Assembly (NCBI GenBank): GCA_946186505.1
Contig: CAMHNI010000002.1
Coordinates: forward strand, 62,001-126,000
DNA length: 64,000 nt
Source: an uncultured Prevotellaceae bacterium
GTDB taxonomy: Bacteria; Bacteroidota; Bacteroidia; Bacteroidales; Bacteroidaceae
Direction of reading: 5' to 3'
The notes under the pieces: model-generated
The model's database searches: none
What the model saw: the letters and a program-made list of their open reading frames with translations, nothing else
What the model was told of the DNA's origin: nothing
Translations under genes and position numbers: made by a program
Shown here: in pieces, positions 14,634-24,483 of the stretch
Layout of the letters: each line of letters begins with the position of its first letter
How positions within the stretch are numbered: the stretch's first letter is position 1

Positions 14634-16649
14634 TTACCAGATTCTGATGCGCTTCTTCTTGGGGATGAACAGCTTGCCCTTCTTGATGCCAAAGGCATCG
14701 TACCACTCGTCAATCTGGGGTAGGGCACCATTGACACGCACCAGGTTGGGCGAGTGAACGTCTTGATTGAGGAGCATGTCCATATACTGTTCGCGGTTGT
14801 TGCTTGCCCATACGCGAGCCCAGCCGAGGAAGAAACGCTGGTCGGCGGTGAAACCGTCAATGACTTGGTTGTTGCCAGTATTGTGGAGTGCCTGCAGGGC
14901 AACGTGAATGCCGCCGTTGTCGCCGATGTTCTCGCCGAGTGTCTGCTTGCCGTTCACCTTCTTGCCGTTCACCACCTCGATAGTTGAGAAATAGTCGGCC
15001 AGGCGTGCGGCACGCTTGTCGAAGGCGGCCTTGTCGGCAGCCGTCCACCAGTTGCGCTGGTTGCCTGTGACGTCAAACTGACAGCCCTGGTCGTCGAAGC
15101 CGTGACTCATCTCGTGACCAATCACACCACCGATGGCACCGTAGTTCTGGGCATCGTCGGCCTCCACGTCGAAGAACGGCGGCTGGAGGATACCAGCAGG
15201 GAAGCAGATTTCGTTAGTGGTGGGGTTATAGTAGGCGTTGATGGTCTGGGGCGTCATGTGCCACTCGTCTTTGTCAACAGGCTTGTTCACCTTGCGATTC
15301 AGATCGTCAATCCATTTCCATTCGCTCACGTTGGCCAGGTTCTCGTAGAGCGAGAGCTGGTCGTCAATCACCATCTGGCTATAGTCCTTCCACTTGTCAG
15401 GATAGCCAATCTTCACGTGGAAGTCAGCCAGTTTCTTCTTGGCCTCGGCCTTTGTGGCATCGCTCATCCAGTCGAGGGCGTCAATGCGCTGACCGAGAGC
15501 CTTCTGCAGGTTGCGTACGATGGTGAGCACCCGCTGCTTGTTTGCCTCGGGGAAGTACTTCTCGCAGTACATCTTGCCGATAGCCTCGCCCAGGACGCCG
15601 TTGACCAGCGCAGTGGCCTTCTTCCACAGGGGATCGTCCTCGGGCTGCCCAGTCAGCGTCTGCGAGAATTTGAAATAAGAGCGGCGCAGGTCTTGTGTCA
15701 GACAAGAGGCTGCACCAGCAATGATGCGCACCTCAGCGTAGGCCTTCAGGTCGTCGAGCGGTGTGTCGGCGAGTATCTTCTCCACTTCGTGCAACGGTTC
15801 GGGCTGCTCCACCACGAGCTGCTTGAAGGCAGGGAATCCCGTCACCCAGAACACCGTTGGCCAGTCGATGCCAGGGAAGTCGCGCACCAGTTCGTCGTAG
15901 GTCATCTTGTGGTAATTGGCATTGATGTCGCGCAGTTTCACCATGCCGTAACTGGCTTCGGCAATACGCTTCTCGATGGCATACACCTTCTCCACCAGTT
16001 CGCCGGCTTTTGTCTCGTCATAGCCTAAGGCCATGAACATCCGCTTGCCATAGGCTTTGTAGGCTTCGCGCACGGCCTGTGTCTGCGGGTCTTCGTTGAA
16101 GTAGTAATCGCGGTTGCCCAGTCCCAGTCCTGCCTGCGAGATGCTGACGATGTTGTTGTCGGCATCGCGAAGGTCGGAGCCAGCGCCCCAGGCATACATC
16201 ATCGTGCTCTCGCCGCGACGGTCAATCTCGGCAGTGACGCGCTGGTATTCCTTGCGGTCCTTGATGGCACGAATCCGCTCGATGTAGGGCATGATAGGAG
16301 TGAGTCCCTGCTCGTTGCGCTTCACGGTGTCCATCATCTGGTTGTAGAGCGTACCTATCTTATAGCCCAGCGAGCCTTTCTCCTGTGGCTTCGTCGCAAA
16401 CTCCAGGATCATCTCCTGAATCTGCTTCTGGTTCTCCTCGTAAAGGTCCATGAATGCACCGTTGGTCATCTGGTCGTCACGCAGCGGGTGCGTCTTGAGC
16501 CAGTTGCCGCAGGCATATTCAATAAAGTTGTCACCTGGTTTCACGTCAAGGTTCATGTTCTCCTTGTCGTAACCCTTGTTCTGAGCGAAGGCTGTCCCTC
16601 CGCAAATCAGCATCAATGAGAGGCTGATGGTTTTGAATGTTGCTTTCAT
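14634..16649 (-). CDS. M13-family (neprilysin/PepO-like) zinc metallopeptidase
   Basis: 671 residues with a signal peptide (MKATFKTISLSLMLICGGTAFA). The N-terminal M13 domain begins NMNLDVKPGDNFIEYACGNW. The catalytic domain has NAYYNPTTNEICFPAGILQPPFF, then VIGHEMSHGFDDQG: His512-Glu513-His516 bind zinc and catalyse. ENIGDNGGIHVAL provides the third ligand, matching the family's ExxxD site. The C-terminus ends RIRIW, lacking the Cys of the eukaryotic CxxW ending. It degrades oligopeptides in the periplasm. It lies 45 bases behind the sugar porter gene on the same strand. Confidence 0.95.
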   Translation of the reverse strand: MKATFKTISLSLMLICGGTAFAQNKGYDKENMNLDVKPGDNFIEYACGNWLKTHPLRDDQMTNGAFMDLYEENQKQIQEMILEFATKPQEKGSLGYKIGTLYNQMMDTVKRNEQGLTPIMPYIERIRAIKDRKEYQRVTAEIDRRGESTMMYAWGAGSDLRDADNNIVSISQAGLGLGNRDYYFNEDPQTQAVREAYKAYGKRMFMALGYDETKAGELVEKVYAIEKRIAEASYGMVKLRDINANYHKMTYDELVRDFPGIDWPTVFWVTGFPAFKQLVVEQPEPLHEVEKILADTPLDDLKAYAEVRIIAGAASCLTQDLRRSYFKFSQTLTGQPEDDPLWKKATALVNGVLGEAIGKMYCEKYFPEANKQRVLTIVRNLQKALGQRIDALDWMSDATKAEAKKKLADFHVKIGYPDKWKDYSQMVIDDQLSLYENLANVSEWKWIDDLNRKVNKPVDKDEWHMTPQTINAYYNPTTNEICFPAGILQPPFFDVEADDAQNYGAIGGVIGHEMSHGFDDQGCQFDVTGNQRNWWTAADKAAFDKRAARLADYFSTIEVVNGKKVNGKQTLGENIGDNGGIHVALQALHNTGNNQVIDGFTADQRFFLGWARVWASNNREQYMDMLLNQDVHSPNLVRVNGALPQIDEWYDAFGIKKGKLFIPKKKRIRIW

Positions 16650-16694
16650 ACTTATATCATTAATATGTAGAGGGAAATGTGGGGCGGCGGCTTC

Positions 16695-17993
16695 TCATTG
16701 CCGACCCGTAAGCTCCTGCTCTAACTTTTCCAAACTCTTACCTTTTGTTTCGGGGCATTGGCTCCAGAGGAAAAGAAAAGCGCAGCAACAGATGGCTGAG
16801 TAAATCCAGAACGTGCCACTGCTACCAAGGGCCGCGTTCATCGAGGGAAATGAGAATGTCAGTGTGCAGCAACCTACCCACAGTGCAAAGGTGCAGGTGG
16901 CCATAGCAACGCCACGGATGCGGTGGGGGAAGATTTCGGCCAGCAGTGTCCAAGTGACGGGGCCCAGCGTCATGGCATAGACGGAGATGGCCGTCACGAC
17001 GAGTGCCACCATCATCACCCCTTTCACCTCGAGGAAGTAGCAGGTGCCCAGCGTGAGGTAGATGAGTCCCAATCCTCCGGCGCCAATGAGCATCAGCGTG
17101 CGGCGTCCCCATTTCTCAATGGTGTAGAGCGCCACAAATGTGAATAGCACGTTGGCAATACCCGTGATGACGATATCGATAAACATGCCATCGACATCGT
17201 AACCGGCACCGACAAAGATTTCCTGGGCGTAGTTGAAGATGACGTTCGTGCCACACCACTGTTGGAACACGGCGATGACGAGGCCAAGGAGAAGGACACG
17301 ACGGTATTTGTTTTGAAACAGTTCCTTGAGTCCCGCTTCTTTGCTAAGATGCGTTGTTGCCGCATCCTTCAAGTGCAGAAAAGCCGGGCTTTCAGGAATG
17401 AAAAAGCTCATCACGAGAAACAACGCAGCGGGCACGGTCTCGGCCCAGAACATCCAGCGCCAGCCCCATTCCACGTTCCACGCCTGACTCTCGGCCACGC
17501 TGGTGTCGCGAGCCAGCAGCATGTTTACGATCTGTGCCGCAAGGATGCCTAAGACGATGGTCATTTGGTTGAGCGACACCATGCGTCCGCGAATCTCTGC
17601 CGGACTGACCTCAGCGATGTACATCGGTGCCAGGGCTGAGGCTATACCGATACCCATGCCACCCACGAAGCGGGCTATATTAAATAAGGTGAAATCGTTG
17701 AACAGTCCTGTGCCGACGGCAGAGACCGTGAACAGCACTGCCGACACCGTCAGCAGCGGTTTGCGCCCCCAGCGGTCGGCGGCTGCTCCTGCCATCATGG
17801 CACCTGTCAGACACCCGACCAGTGCAGTGGACATGGCTACCCCCTGCATGACAGGATTGCTGCTGATATTGAAGAACAGCTCGTAGAAAGGCTTTGCACC
17901 GCCGATGACTACCCAGTCGTAGCCAAAGAGCAGGCCTCCCATGGCTGAGACGGCACAGATGAAATAGAGGAACGTTTTGCTCTTGTTCTGCAT
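16695..17993 (-). CDS. Sugar porter family MFS transporter (xylose/arabinose:H+ symporter-like)
   Basis: 432 residues with twelve membrane segments. Sugar porter signatures are present: GGLLFGYDWVVIGGA in TM1, GAAADRWGRKPLL between TM2 and TM3, RFVGGMGIGIASALAPMYIAEVSPAEIRGRMVSLNQ, FQQWCGTNVIFNYA in TM7, EKWGRRTLMLIGAGG, and PVTWTLLAEIFPHRIRGVAMA. PETKGKSLEKLE closes the protein. It imports a monosaccharide with protons across the inner membrane. Pectin-degrading genes nearby make arabinose or xylose plausible, but the substrate cannot be read from sequence. It follows glmM by 15 bases. Confidence 0.92.
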   Translation of the reverse strand: MQNKSKTFLYFICAVSAMGGLLFGYDWVVIGGAKPFYELFFNISSNPVMQGVAMSTALVGCLTGAMMAGAAADRWGRKPLLTVSAVLFTVSAVGTGLFNDFTLFNIARFVGGMGIGIASALAPMYIAEVSPAEIRGRMVSLNQMTIVLGILAAQIVNMLLARDTSVAESQAWNVEWGWRWMFWAETVPAALFLVMSFFIPESPAFLHLKDAATTHLSKEAGLKELFQNKYRRVLLLGLVIAVFQQWCGTNVIFNYAQEIFVGAGYDVDGMFIDIVITGIANVLFTFVALYTIEKWGRRTLMLIGAGGLGLIYLTLGTCYFLEVKGVMMVALVVTAISVYAMTLGPVTWTLLAEIFPHRIRGVAMATCTFALWVGCCTLTFSFPSMNAALGSSGTFWIYSAICCCAFLFLWSQCPETKGKSLEKLEQELTGRQ

Positions 17994-18008
17994 TTCCGTG
18001 CCCTGAGG

Positions 18009-19382
18009 TTACTGGTTTCTATAGACCACCTCCATCAGCCGCCTGCCTAACTCGTCGGCCTGTTCCATGGTCTGTGCCTCGCTATAGACACGGATGATGG
18101 GTTCGGTGTTCGACTTGCGCAGGTGTACCCAGCGGTCGGGGAAGTCAATCTTCACGCCGTCGATGTCGTTGACCTGTGCCGACGGGTCGGCGGCAAACAG
18201 TTCCTTGACGCGGGTGAGGATGGCATCGACATCGGTGCCGGGAGTGAGGTCTATACGGTTCTTGGCTATCTGGTAGTCAGGAAATGTGCTTCTCAGTTCG
18301 GAGGCGGTACATCCTTTTTGTGCCAGCGATGACAAGAACAGGACGATGCCTACGAGGGCGTCGCGGCCGTAGTGACTCTCGGGGTAGATGACACCGCCGT
18401 TGCCCTCGCCGCCGATGATGGCTCCCGTCTGCTTCATCTTCGTCGTGACATTCACCTCGCCGACAGCAGCTGCCGTGTACTGACCGCCATGACGTTCGGT
18501 GACGTCGCGCAGGGCACGGGTAGAACTGAGGTTCGAGACGGTATTGCCAGGTGTGTGTGCAAGCACGTAGTCGGCCACCGACACCAGTGTGTACTCTTCG
18601 CCGAACATGGTACCGTCCTCGCAGATGAAGGCCAGTCGGTCAACATCGGGATCGACGACAATACCCAGATCGAACCCACCCTCACGCATGCGGTTCATAA
18701 TGCCGCCGAGGTTCTTCTCGAGTGGTTCTGGATTGTGGTCAAACCGACCTGTACACTCGCCATTGAGTATCTCGTAGCCGACACCCAAAGCCTCGAACAG
18801 TTGGGGCAGGATGATGCCGCCAACGCTGTTGATGGTGTCGGCACAGACGCGGAACTTGCGCTGGCGGATGGCCTCGACATCGGCTAACTTCAGCTGCAAT
18901 ACCGAGTCAACGTGACGCTGGTTCATGGTGTCGTCCCTGACAACGTGTCCCAACTGCTCAACGGGAGCGTAGTCGAAGTCTTCGGCCTCAGCTATGCGCA
19001 GCACCTCGGCACCGTCCTCGGCCGTGAGGAACTCACCTTCGCGGTTCAGCAGCTTCAGCGCGTTCCACTGTGTGGGGTTGTGTGAGGCGGTGATGATGAT
19101 GCCGCCGTCGGCTTGGTGCCAGCGGACAGCTAACTCGGTGGTGGGGGTGGTGGCCAGTCCGATGTCGATGACTTCGTAGCCCATGCCCACCAGGGTGCCG
19201 CAGACCACGTCGCGTACCATGGGACCAGAGATGCGTCCGTCACGTCCGACGACGATTTTGCTGCCTTTGATGAACGTGGCATAGGCCGTGGTGAACTTAA
19301 CGATGTCTAACGGGTTCAATGTGTCGCCCGTGCGTCCGCCAATAGTGCCGCGGATGCCTGAGATAGATTTTATCAGTGTCAT
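18009..19382 (-). CDS. glmM: Phosphoglucosamine mutase
   Basis: 457 residues of the alpha-D-phosphohexomutase fold. SISGIRGTIGG starts domain 1; the phosphoserine loop is ITASHNPTQWNALK with Ser100; the metal site is VVDPDVDRLAFI; the sugar loop is GGEGNGGVIYPESHYGRDA; and the phosphate loop is RKSNTEPIIRVYSEA. It converts glucosamine-6-phosphate to glucosamine-1-phosphate for UDP-GlcNAc and cell-wall synthesis. A short period-7 repeat lies directly before the ATG. Phosphomannomutase activity is the alternative for this fold; the Bacteroidales gene order with DUF4827 favours GlmM. Confidence 0.88.
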   Translation of the reverse strand: MTLIKSISGIRGTIGGRTGDTLNPLDIVKFTTAYATFIKGSKIVVGRDGRISGPMVRDVVCGTLVGMGYEVIDIGLATTPTTELAVRWHQADGGIIITASHNPTQWNALKLLNREGEFLTAEDGAEVLRIAEAEDFDYAPVEQLGHVVRDDTMNQRHVDSVLQLKLADVEAIRQRKFRVCADTINSVGGIILPQLFEALGVGYEILNGECTGRFDHNPEPLEKNLGGIMNRMREGGFDLGIVVDPDVDRLAFICEDGTMFGEEYTLVSVADYVLAHTPGNTVSNLSSTRALRDVTERHGGQYTAAAVGEVNVTTKMKQTGAIIGGEGNGGVIYPESHYGRDALVGIVLFLSSLAQKGCTASELRSTFPDYQIAKNRIDLTPGTDVDAILTRVKELFAADPSAQVNDIDGVKIDFPDRWVHLRKSNTEPIIRVYSEAQTMEQADELGRRLMEVVYRNQ

Positions 19383-19388
19383 AATATC

Positions 19389-19413
19389 TTTTCACTTTTC
19401 ATTTTTCACTATT
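19389..19413. repeat. Period-7 repeat upstream of glmM
   Basis: Units TTTTCAC, TTTTCAT, TTTTCAC, TATTCG (AGTGAAA-type on the coding strand) occupy the spacer between the DUF4827 gene and the glmM start. Confidence 0.65.
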
Positions 19414-19427
19414 CGTTAGCGAAGCGC

Positions 19428-20051
19428 CTATCGTCCTCTTTGGAAAGTAATGTCGTAGAAATAAGGCTTGACGTTCGACTTGGCATTGTTGGTCGTACCC
19501 TGAGAGTGTGGGACGATGAGCCGGACGCGGGCCAGTTCGTCTTCAGGCTTCGTCTGGCGTCCGATATAGATGTACTGCAATGGTACAAGCCATCCTTCAG
19601 GAACGCTGGCACCATAGGCTGACAGCATGAGTCCGCTGACGAACGTGGCACTGTAGGTGCTGCCTGAGCGTGTGACGTTCATGATGTCGGGGTCGAAGAT
19701 GTTGTAGTAGGCGTTGAATAGTGTGGTAGTGTCTTCGATGCTCTGTTCCGTGAAGCGGCAGATGACGCTCACTGTCTCGCCGTCTTTGATTTTTTCGCCG
19801 CAACCTGGACGAACAATCTGCATATAGACACCGCTTTTGTTCAGATAGACGAACTGCTTGTCGCCTATGGTCAGGTCGTTCTGGTTATGGAACTGTTCTT
19901 CGCTGATAATGACGTAGCTGCTGTCGGAGATGAACTGCGAGATGGCATTGCGCTCCTTGTCCTTCAGTTCACCGTAGGTCTCATAATCGTTGCAGGCACC
20001 AGTCATCAGAATGGCGACCAGCACGATAACCGTATAGATACATTTTCTCAT
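19428..20051 (-). CDS. DUF4827 lipoprotein
   Basis: 207 residues with a lipoprotein signal (VAILMTGAC, Cys20). The domain reads NDYETYGELKDKERNAISQF, then GVYMQIVRPGCGEKIKDGETV and GSTYSATFVSGLM. The VYMQIV..G.G..I..G..V layout resembles FKBP-type isomerases, as DUF4827 proteins do, with WLVPLQYIYIG near the end. Isomerase activity is not assured. It has its own -7 box (TAATTTTG, complement of 20072-20079) and sits between the DHH phosphoesterase and glmM, an arrangement common in Bacteroidales. Confidence 0.8.
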   Translation of the reverse strand: MRKCIYTVIVLVAILMTGACNDYETYGELKDKERNAISQFISDSSYVIISEEQFHNQNDLTIGDKQFVYLNKSGVYMQIVRPGCGEKIKDGETVSVICRFTEQSIEDTTTLFNAYYNIFDPDIMNVTRSGSTYSATFVSGLMLSAYGASVPEGWLVPLQYIYIGRQTKPEDELARVRLIVPHSQGTTNNAKSNVKPYFYDITFQRGR

Positions 20052-20133
20052 TCTTGTTGTTGTTTTGGCTGCAAAATTACGAAAAACATTTTGTTTTCAG
20101 GCACGCTTTACAGGGATTAACACTGATTTGCAT

Positions 20134-21168
20134 TCATTTCAGCAGATGTTCGTAGGCCACGATAGCCTGTCGGGCAATTTCAATGGCTTTGTCGATGGTG
20201 CAGAACAGCCGACCGCCGGATGCGTTCAGATGGCCGCCTCCGTTGAAGAAATCGGCAGCCATTTTGTTGCAGGGGAAATCGTCAACCGAGCGTAGCGACA
20301 CCCAGACGAGGTTGTCTTTCTCGGTGTCTTCACGCAGTGAGATGCTCAGTTTGTGGCCTTTGATTTGCAGCGGCATGTTGACCAGTCCCTCGGCATCGCC
20401 CTTGACGAAATGGAATCTTCTGAGGTCTTCACGTCGCAGGGCGTAGTAGGAGGCGTGGCGCTCGCTGTCAACGACGAGGCGCTCCAGCATGACGAATCCG
20501 GTGAGCCGTAGCCGGTTCTCCGAGAAGTTGTGATAGACGTTGCGATAGATGCGGTCCTTATTGATGCCCTTGGTCAGCAACTGCGAGATGATGTAGAAGA
20601 TGGCAGGGTCGCTGGAGTTGAAGGTGAACCCGCCGGTGTCGGTCATCATGCCGCAGTAAATAGGTGTGGCAAAGTGCTTCGACAGTTGCTCGAAGCCGCC
20701 CAGCTGCCAGACGATACGGAACACCAGCTCGGACGTTGACGACATATCGGGGTGTGAGATGGTGAGTATGGCGGGAACGTCGGGACCCAGGTGGTGGTCA
20801 ATGAGCACTTTCTTTGCTGGGGAGCCGCAAAGCGCACTTTCCATGGCATCGACACGGCTTGGCGTGTTGTAGTCCAGGCAGAAGACGAGGTCGGCAATCT
20901 TGAACAGCAGATCGGCCTGTTCCTTGTGCTTGTCGTAGCGCACTATTTTCTCTGAGTTGGGCAGCCAGTGCAGGTAGTCGGGATACTGGTCGGGCACGAT
21001 GATGGTCGGTTCCTTGCCACGGAGCCGCAGGTACTCTGTCCATCCTAATGACGAGCCTATGGCATCGCCGTCTGCATTGGTGTGGCACGTGATGATGATG
21101 TTCCGGGCTTCATCAATCAGTTCGTTCAGCAGCTTTGTCTGCTCTTCGGTAAGTAAGTTTTTCAGCAT
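20134..21168 (-). CDS. DHH/DHHA1 phosphoesterase, NrnA-like oligoribonuclease/pAp phosphatase
   Basis: 344 residues. Domain 1 carries the metal-binding motifs: CHTNADGDAIGSSLG (Asp33, Asp35), FCLDYNTPSRVD, the DHH motif VLIDHHLG, and MMTDTGGFTFNSSDP. The C-terminal DHHA1 domain ends with FNGGGHLNASGGRL, the GGGH substrate loop. Such enzymes degrade nanoRNAs and dephosphorylate 3'-phosphoadenosine 5'-phosphate in the cytoplasm. A -7 box (complement of 21177-21184) leaves a leader of only about five bases. Confidence 0.93.
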   Translation of the reverse strand: MLKNLLTEEQTKLLNELIDEARNIIITCHTNADGDAIGSSLGWTEYLRLRGKEPTIIVPDQYPDYLHWLPNSEKIVRYDKHKEQADLLFKIADLVFCLDYNTPSRVDAMESALCGSPAKKVLIDHHLGPDVPAILTISHPDMSSTSELVFRIVWQLGGFEQLSKHFATPIYCGMMTDTGGFTFNSSDPAIFYIISQLLTKGINKDRIYRNVYHNFSENRLRLTGFVMLERLVVDSERHASYYALRREDLRRFHFVKGDAEGLVNMPLQIKGHKLSISLREDTEKDNLVWVSLRSVDDFPCNKMAADFFNGGGHLNASGGRLFCTIDKAIEIARQAIVAYEHLLK

Positions 21169-21176
21169 AACGGCTG

Positions 21177-21235
21177 CAAAGGTACAAAAAAAACGCCAAT
21201 TGTTGCAGTTAATCCGAAAATATTTCCTATCTTTG
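21177..21235. promoter_or_regulatory. Divergent promoters of nrnA-like and GH128-like genes
   Basis: Minus-strand TACCTTTG (21177-21184) serves the phosphoesterase; plus-strand TATCTTTG (21228-21235) serves the glycosidase. Only 43 bases separate the two -7 boxes, so the two -33 regions overlap. Confidence 0.65.
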
Positions 21236-21273
21236 CAGCTGCTAATACTAGTAACTAATATAATTTGTGAAAT

Positions 21274-24200
21274 ATGAGCATTCTACCAACAACAAGGTCT
21301 CTTGCCGCGACATTGCTGCTGTCGGTTGGCATGGCAGTGGCGGCAAATACTAAGACTACTGTTTCTCAAGTTACTAATACCGTCGATGTGAACGGCGACA
21401 TAGATTATATCGTTACGGGGACTTCCCCCTTTGGCGATGGTGGAGTGGTCAATATTACTAACATCGACCATGCCGTACTTATTCTCAACAAGGTCAAGCC
21501 GTCGGCAGCCATCAGGTTGTTGAACGGTCATGTGAAGATTAGCGGAGAGACGGCCGTCAACGGCGTGAACTGCCAGGTCAAGATTTACAACCAGGGTGCC
21601 ATCATCATGCCCTACGCTGCAGACATTCGTCCGCTGACCGTCTATTCGGAACAGAACTTCGGCGGCGAAGCGTGCAGTGACTTCGGCTTGGAGGACAGCG
21701 GCGGCTTCATGAACACGCTGACCGATGCAAAGCTGAACAATCGCATCCGCTCGTTTAAACTGAAGCGCGGCTACATGGTGACCTTCTCGCTGCGTCCCGG
21801 CGGCTATGGTTATAGTCGTTGTTTCATTGCTGCCGACAAGGATCTTGAGGTGGCCTCGCTGCCGACAATATTAGATCGGCGGATTTCTTCCTACCGCGTG
21901 TTCAAGTGGAACGATACCAGCAAGTCTGGCCTGGCTAATAATATGACTGCGTCTGATGTGCTGAAGGTCGGTTCGACATGGTGCTATACTTACAATACCG
22001 CTTGGAATATCAGTCCAGACATAGAGACCGTTTCTCACCATATCCATGAGTATTGGCCTGGCATCGGTGAATGTGGTAATGGCGGCGTGTCGCCGATGAT
22101 GAAGTCAAACAACGAACCTGCCAATTCTGCCGATGAAAACCCTGCCACCGTCGCTGATGTCCTTGGTAACTGGGAGCGAATGATGGCGACAGGCAAGCGT
22201 CTGTGCTGTCCGTCATCGCATGACGGAGGCGAGAACTGGATGGCAGAATTCATGAAAGCCATTGACGAACGCGGGTGGCGCTGCGACATCATTGACTGTC
22301 ACGGCTACTGGTATCAGAACCTGGACTGGTGGAAGCGGAAAGTGGGTACGTTCAAAACCTATGGCCGTCCCATCTGGATTACCGAGATGAACTACGGCGC
22401 CAGTTGGTCTGGTAATTGGTTTGGAGGCGATACAAGCGGCTCTTCATCAAATCAGCAGAAACTGTATAATGCCATGAAGCCGGTTATTGATTATTTGAAC
22501 AGCGATGATCAGGTAGAACGTTACGCTTGGTGGAACAACGAGGCAGACTGCTCGAAGATACTGATTGGCGGTAACCTGACGACATTCGGAGCCTATTACG
22601 CCCAGATGAATACTGGTGTTGCGTACAACGGTAAGTACGACTATGTGCCGAAAACTCCACCAACTTCAGCACCCACCAAGTTGTCTGCCTACTATTATGA
22701 GGATGCAGGCAAGGCTGTGCTGAAATGGAAAGACACCAATGGTGAACTGAGCAGCAATATTGATGTTGAGCGTAGCGAGGACGGAGGCTCGTCATGGAGC
22801 AAGGTTGGCAGTGTCGTTGTAAATGATGTTTCCTCCACCTATTCTTATGAAGACGTGGGCGCTCCGGTTTCATGTCATTACCGGATTCATGTGACTGATA
22901 TCAATTCCAAGGATCTTTATTCCGAAACTGTCAAAGTAGCCTCCAGCCAACAGGTGTATCTCTATAATGTCGGGGCGCGTATGTGGTTGACCAGCGGCAA
23001 TGACTGGGGCACCCGTGCCACATTCACATCTCATGGCGGCCATGATGTTATCTTGTCAAAGACGGGTGAGGGTAAATATGCTATCGAGACGCAAATACAG
23101 CGTGATGATAACAACCATTTCCTGAAGAAGGTTGACAACACGGCCTATGTTGACCAGAATGCCTCCGACTGGAACGTCACGACGCTTCCGGCCACTGTGG
23201 GAGGAAAGAAAACATACCTGCTGCAGATGGACGGTGCCTATATGGCCTTCGATGGTAAAAACCAGACAGTTGTCATGGGAAATGAAACAGACGAGAATGC
23301 CCAGTGGCTGTTTCAGACCACTGATGACCGTCTTGAAATGCTTCAGCAGGCTACGCCTAAAAATCCCATAGACGCAACCTTCCTCCTGCCAGGTGCAAAC
23401 TTCCATCAGTACGATCTGCGCAACGAGAACTGGCAGGGCAGTCCCGCTATCGGAGGCAGAAACATCAATTTGTGTGCTGAGAAGTATAACACCACATTCG
23501 ATGTTTATCAAACTGTTACTGGCGCACCGGCAGGTAACTACAAGTTGCTGGCGCAGGGATTCTATCGTAATGGCAACTATGCCGATGCGGCAGCAAAGCA
23601 CAACGATGGTTCGGAGAGCCTTCTTGCCGTGCTTTATGCCAATGATGAGTCACAGCCCTTGACTTCTATTTTCACTGAGGCAGGCCCTGTTCCAGCTACT
23701 CTCGAAGAGAATAATGGCAAGTATCCGAACACCATGACGGATGCGTCCAATGCCTTCACTGACAATAAATACCAAAACGAACTGACATTCTCACTTGCCG
23801 AGGGTGAAGTATTACGTATAGGTATCAGGAAGGCTGAGGCCGTGGGCAACGACTGGACCATCTTCGACAATTTCCGACTGATATATCTGGGTGACGAAAC
23901 GACTACTACTGTCACGCCTCAGAGTGCCGAGGGACGTAGCTGGGCTACCTTCTACAGTAGTGTGGCCAACTACCAGATGCCTGACGGAGCAACGGCCTAC
24001 ACCGCTACAGTAGAGGATGATGAATTGGTTCTCCACAAACTTGGCAACGTCATTCCTAAAGATTGCGCTGTTATCATTGCCTGTGACAATAACGAGCAGT
24101 TGTGTTTTAGCAGTACTGAAAATGAAGTGGATGCCATGTATGCCGATAATGTGAATCAGAACGACTTGAGCGGTAGCGATACAGAGACCCGGTTAAAAGA

Positions 24201-24483
24201 CTATTCAGGCTTTGTTTATGTGATGGGAGCTTCTGATGAAGGCTCCAACTTCGGCTTCCATCGTTATACAGGTTTCGAACTGCCAGCAGGTAAAGCGTTC
24301 CTCGTGATGCCGTCGTCAGTACGCAGTCTTGCTATCCGTTTTGAGGATGAATTGACAGGCATCCACAGCACAGAGGCAGGCAACAGTCATTCTGCAGACG
24401 TCTATAATCTCCAAGGCCATCGGGTGGCCAGACCCGGTCACGGTCTCTACGTGAAGGATGGAAATAAAGTGGTAATCAAGTAA
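21274..24483 (+). CDS. Large secreted GH128-like glycosidase with FN3-like and C-terminal sorting tail
   Basis: 1069 residues. Signal peptide, then a beta-rich N-terminal region of about 200 residues. A glycosyl hydrolase catalytic core follows (about 220-430): WCYTYNTAW, SNNEPANSADENP with Glu281 as acid/base candidate, DIIDCHGYWY, and GRPIWITEMNYGASW with Glu371 as nucleophile candidate. This is the GH128 clan-A pattern (beta-1,3-glucanase family). An FN3-like domain (about 465-550), a ricin/lectin-like section and a galactose-binding-type section (about 690-880) come next. The tail VYNLQGHRVARPGHGLYVKD then GNKVVIK matches the sorting motif shared with other secreted proteins here. Substrate is inferred from family only. 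Confidence 0.75.
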   Translation: MSILPTTRSLAATLLLSVGMAVAANTKTTVSQVTNTVDVNGDIDYIVTGTSPFGDGGVVNITNIDHAVLILNKVKPSAAIRLLNGHVKISGETAVNGVNCQVKIYNQGAIIMPYAADIRPLTVYSEQNFGGEACSDFGLEDSGGFMNTLTDAKLNNRIRSFKLKRGYMVTFSLRPGGYGYSRCFIAADKDLEVASLPTILDRRISSYRVFKWNDTSKSGLANNMTASDVLKVGSTWCYTYNTAWNISPDIETVSHHIHEYWPGIGECGNGGVSPMMKSNNEPANSADENPATVADVLGNWERMMATGKRLCCPSSHDGGENWMAEFMKAIDERGWRCDIIDCHGYWYQNLDWWKRKVGTFKTYGRPIWITEMNYGASWSGNWFGGDTSGSSSNQQKLYNAMKPVIDYLNSDDQVERYAWWNNEADCSKILIGGNLTTFGAYYAQMNTGVAYNGKYDYVPKTPPTSAPTKLSAYYYEDAGKAVLKWKDTNGELSSNIDVERSEDGGSSWSKVGSVVVNDVSSTYSYEDVGAPVSCHYRIHVTDINSKDLYSETVKVASSQQVYLYNVGARMWLTSGNDWGTRATFTSHGGHDVILSKTGEGKYAIETQIQRDDNNHFLKKVDNTAYVDQNASDWNVTTLPATVGGKKTYLLQMDGAYMAFDGKNQTVVMGNETDENAQWLFQTTDDRLEMLQQATPKNPIDATFLLPGANFHQYDLRNENWQGSPAIGGRNINLCAEKYNTTFDVYQTVTGAPAGNYKLLAQGFYRNGNYADAAAKHNDGSESLLAVLYANDESQPLTSIFTEAGPVPATLEENNGKYPNTMTDASNAFTDNKYQNELTFSLAEGEVLRIGIRKAEAVGNDWTIFDNFRLIYLGDETTTTVTPQSAEGRSWATFYSSVANYQMPDGATAYTATVEDDELVLHKLGNVIPKDCAVIIACDNNEQLCFSSTENEVDAMYADNVNQNDLSGSDTETRLKDYSGFVYVMGASDEGSNFGFHRYTGFELPAGKAFLVMPSSVRSLAIRFEDELTGIHSTEAGNSHSADVYNLQGHRVARPGHGLYVKDGNKVVIK

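Noticed and set aside
17093..17365. Any tRNA or rRNA gene in this or other intergenic stretches
   Set aside because: No GGTTC-type T-arm with matching acceptor stem or rRNA-like sequence was found by eye anywhere in the window.
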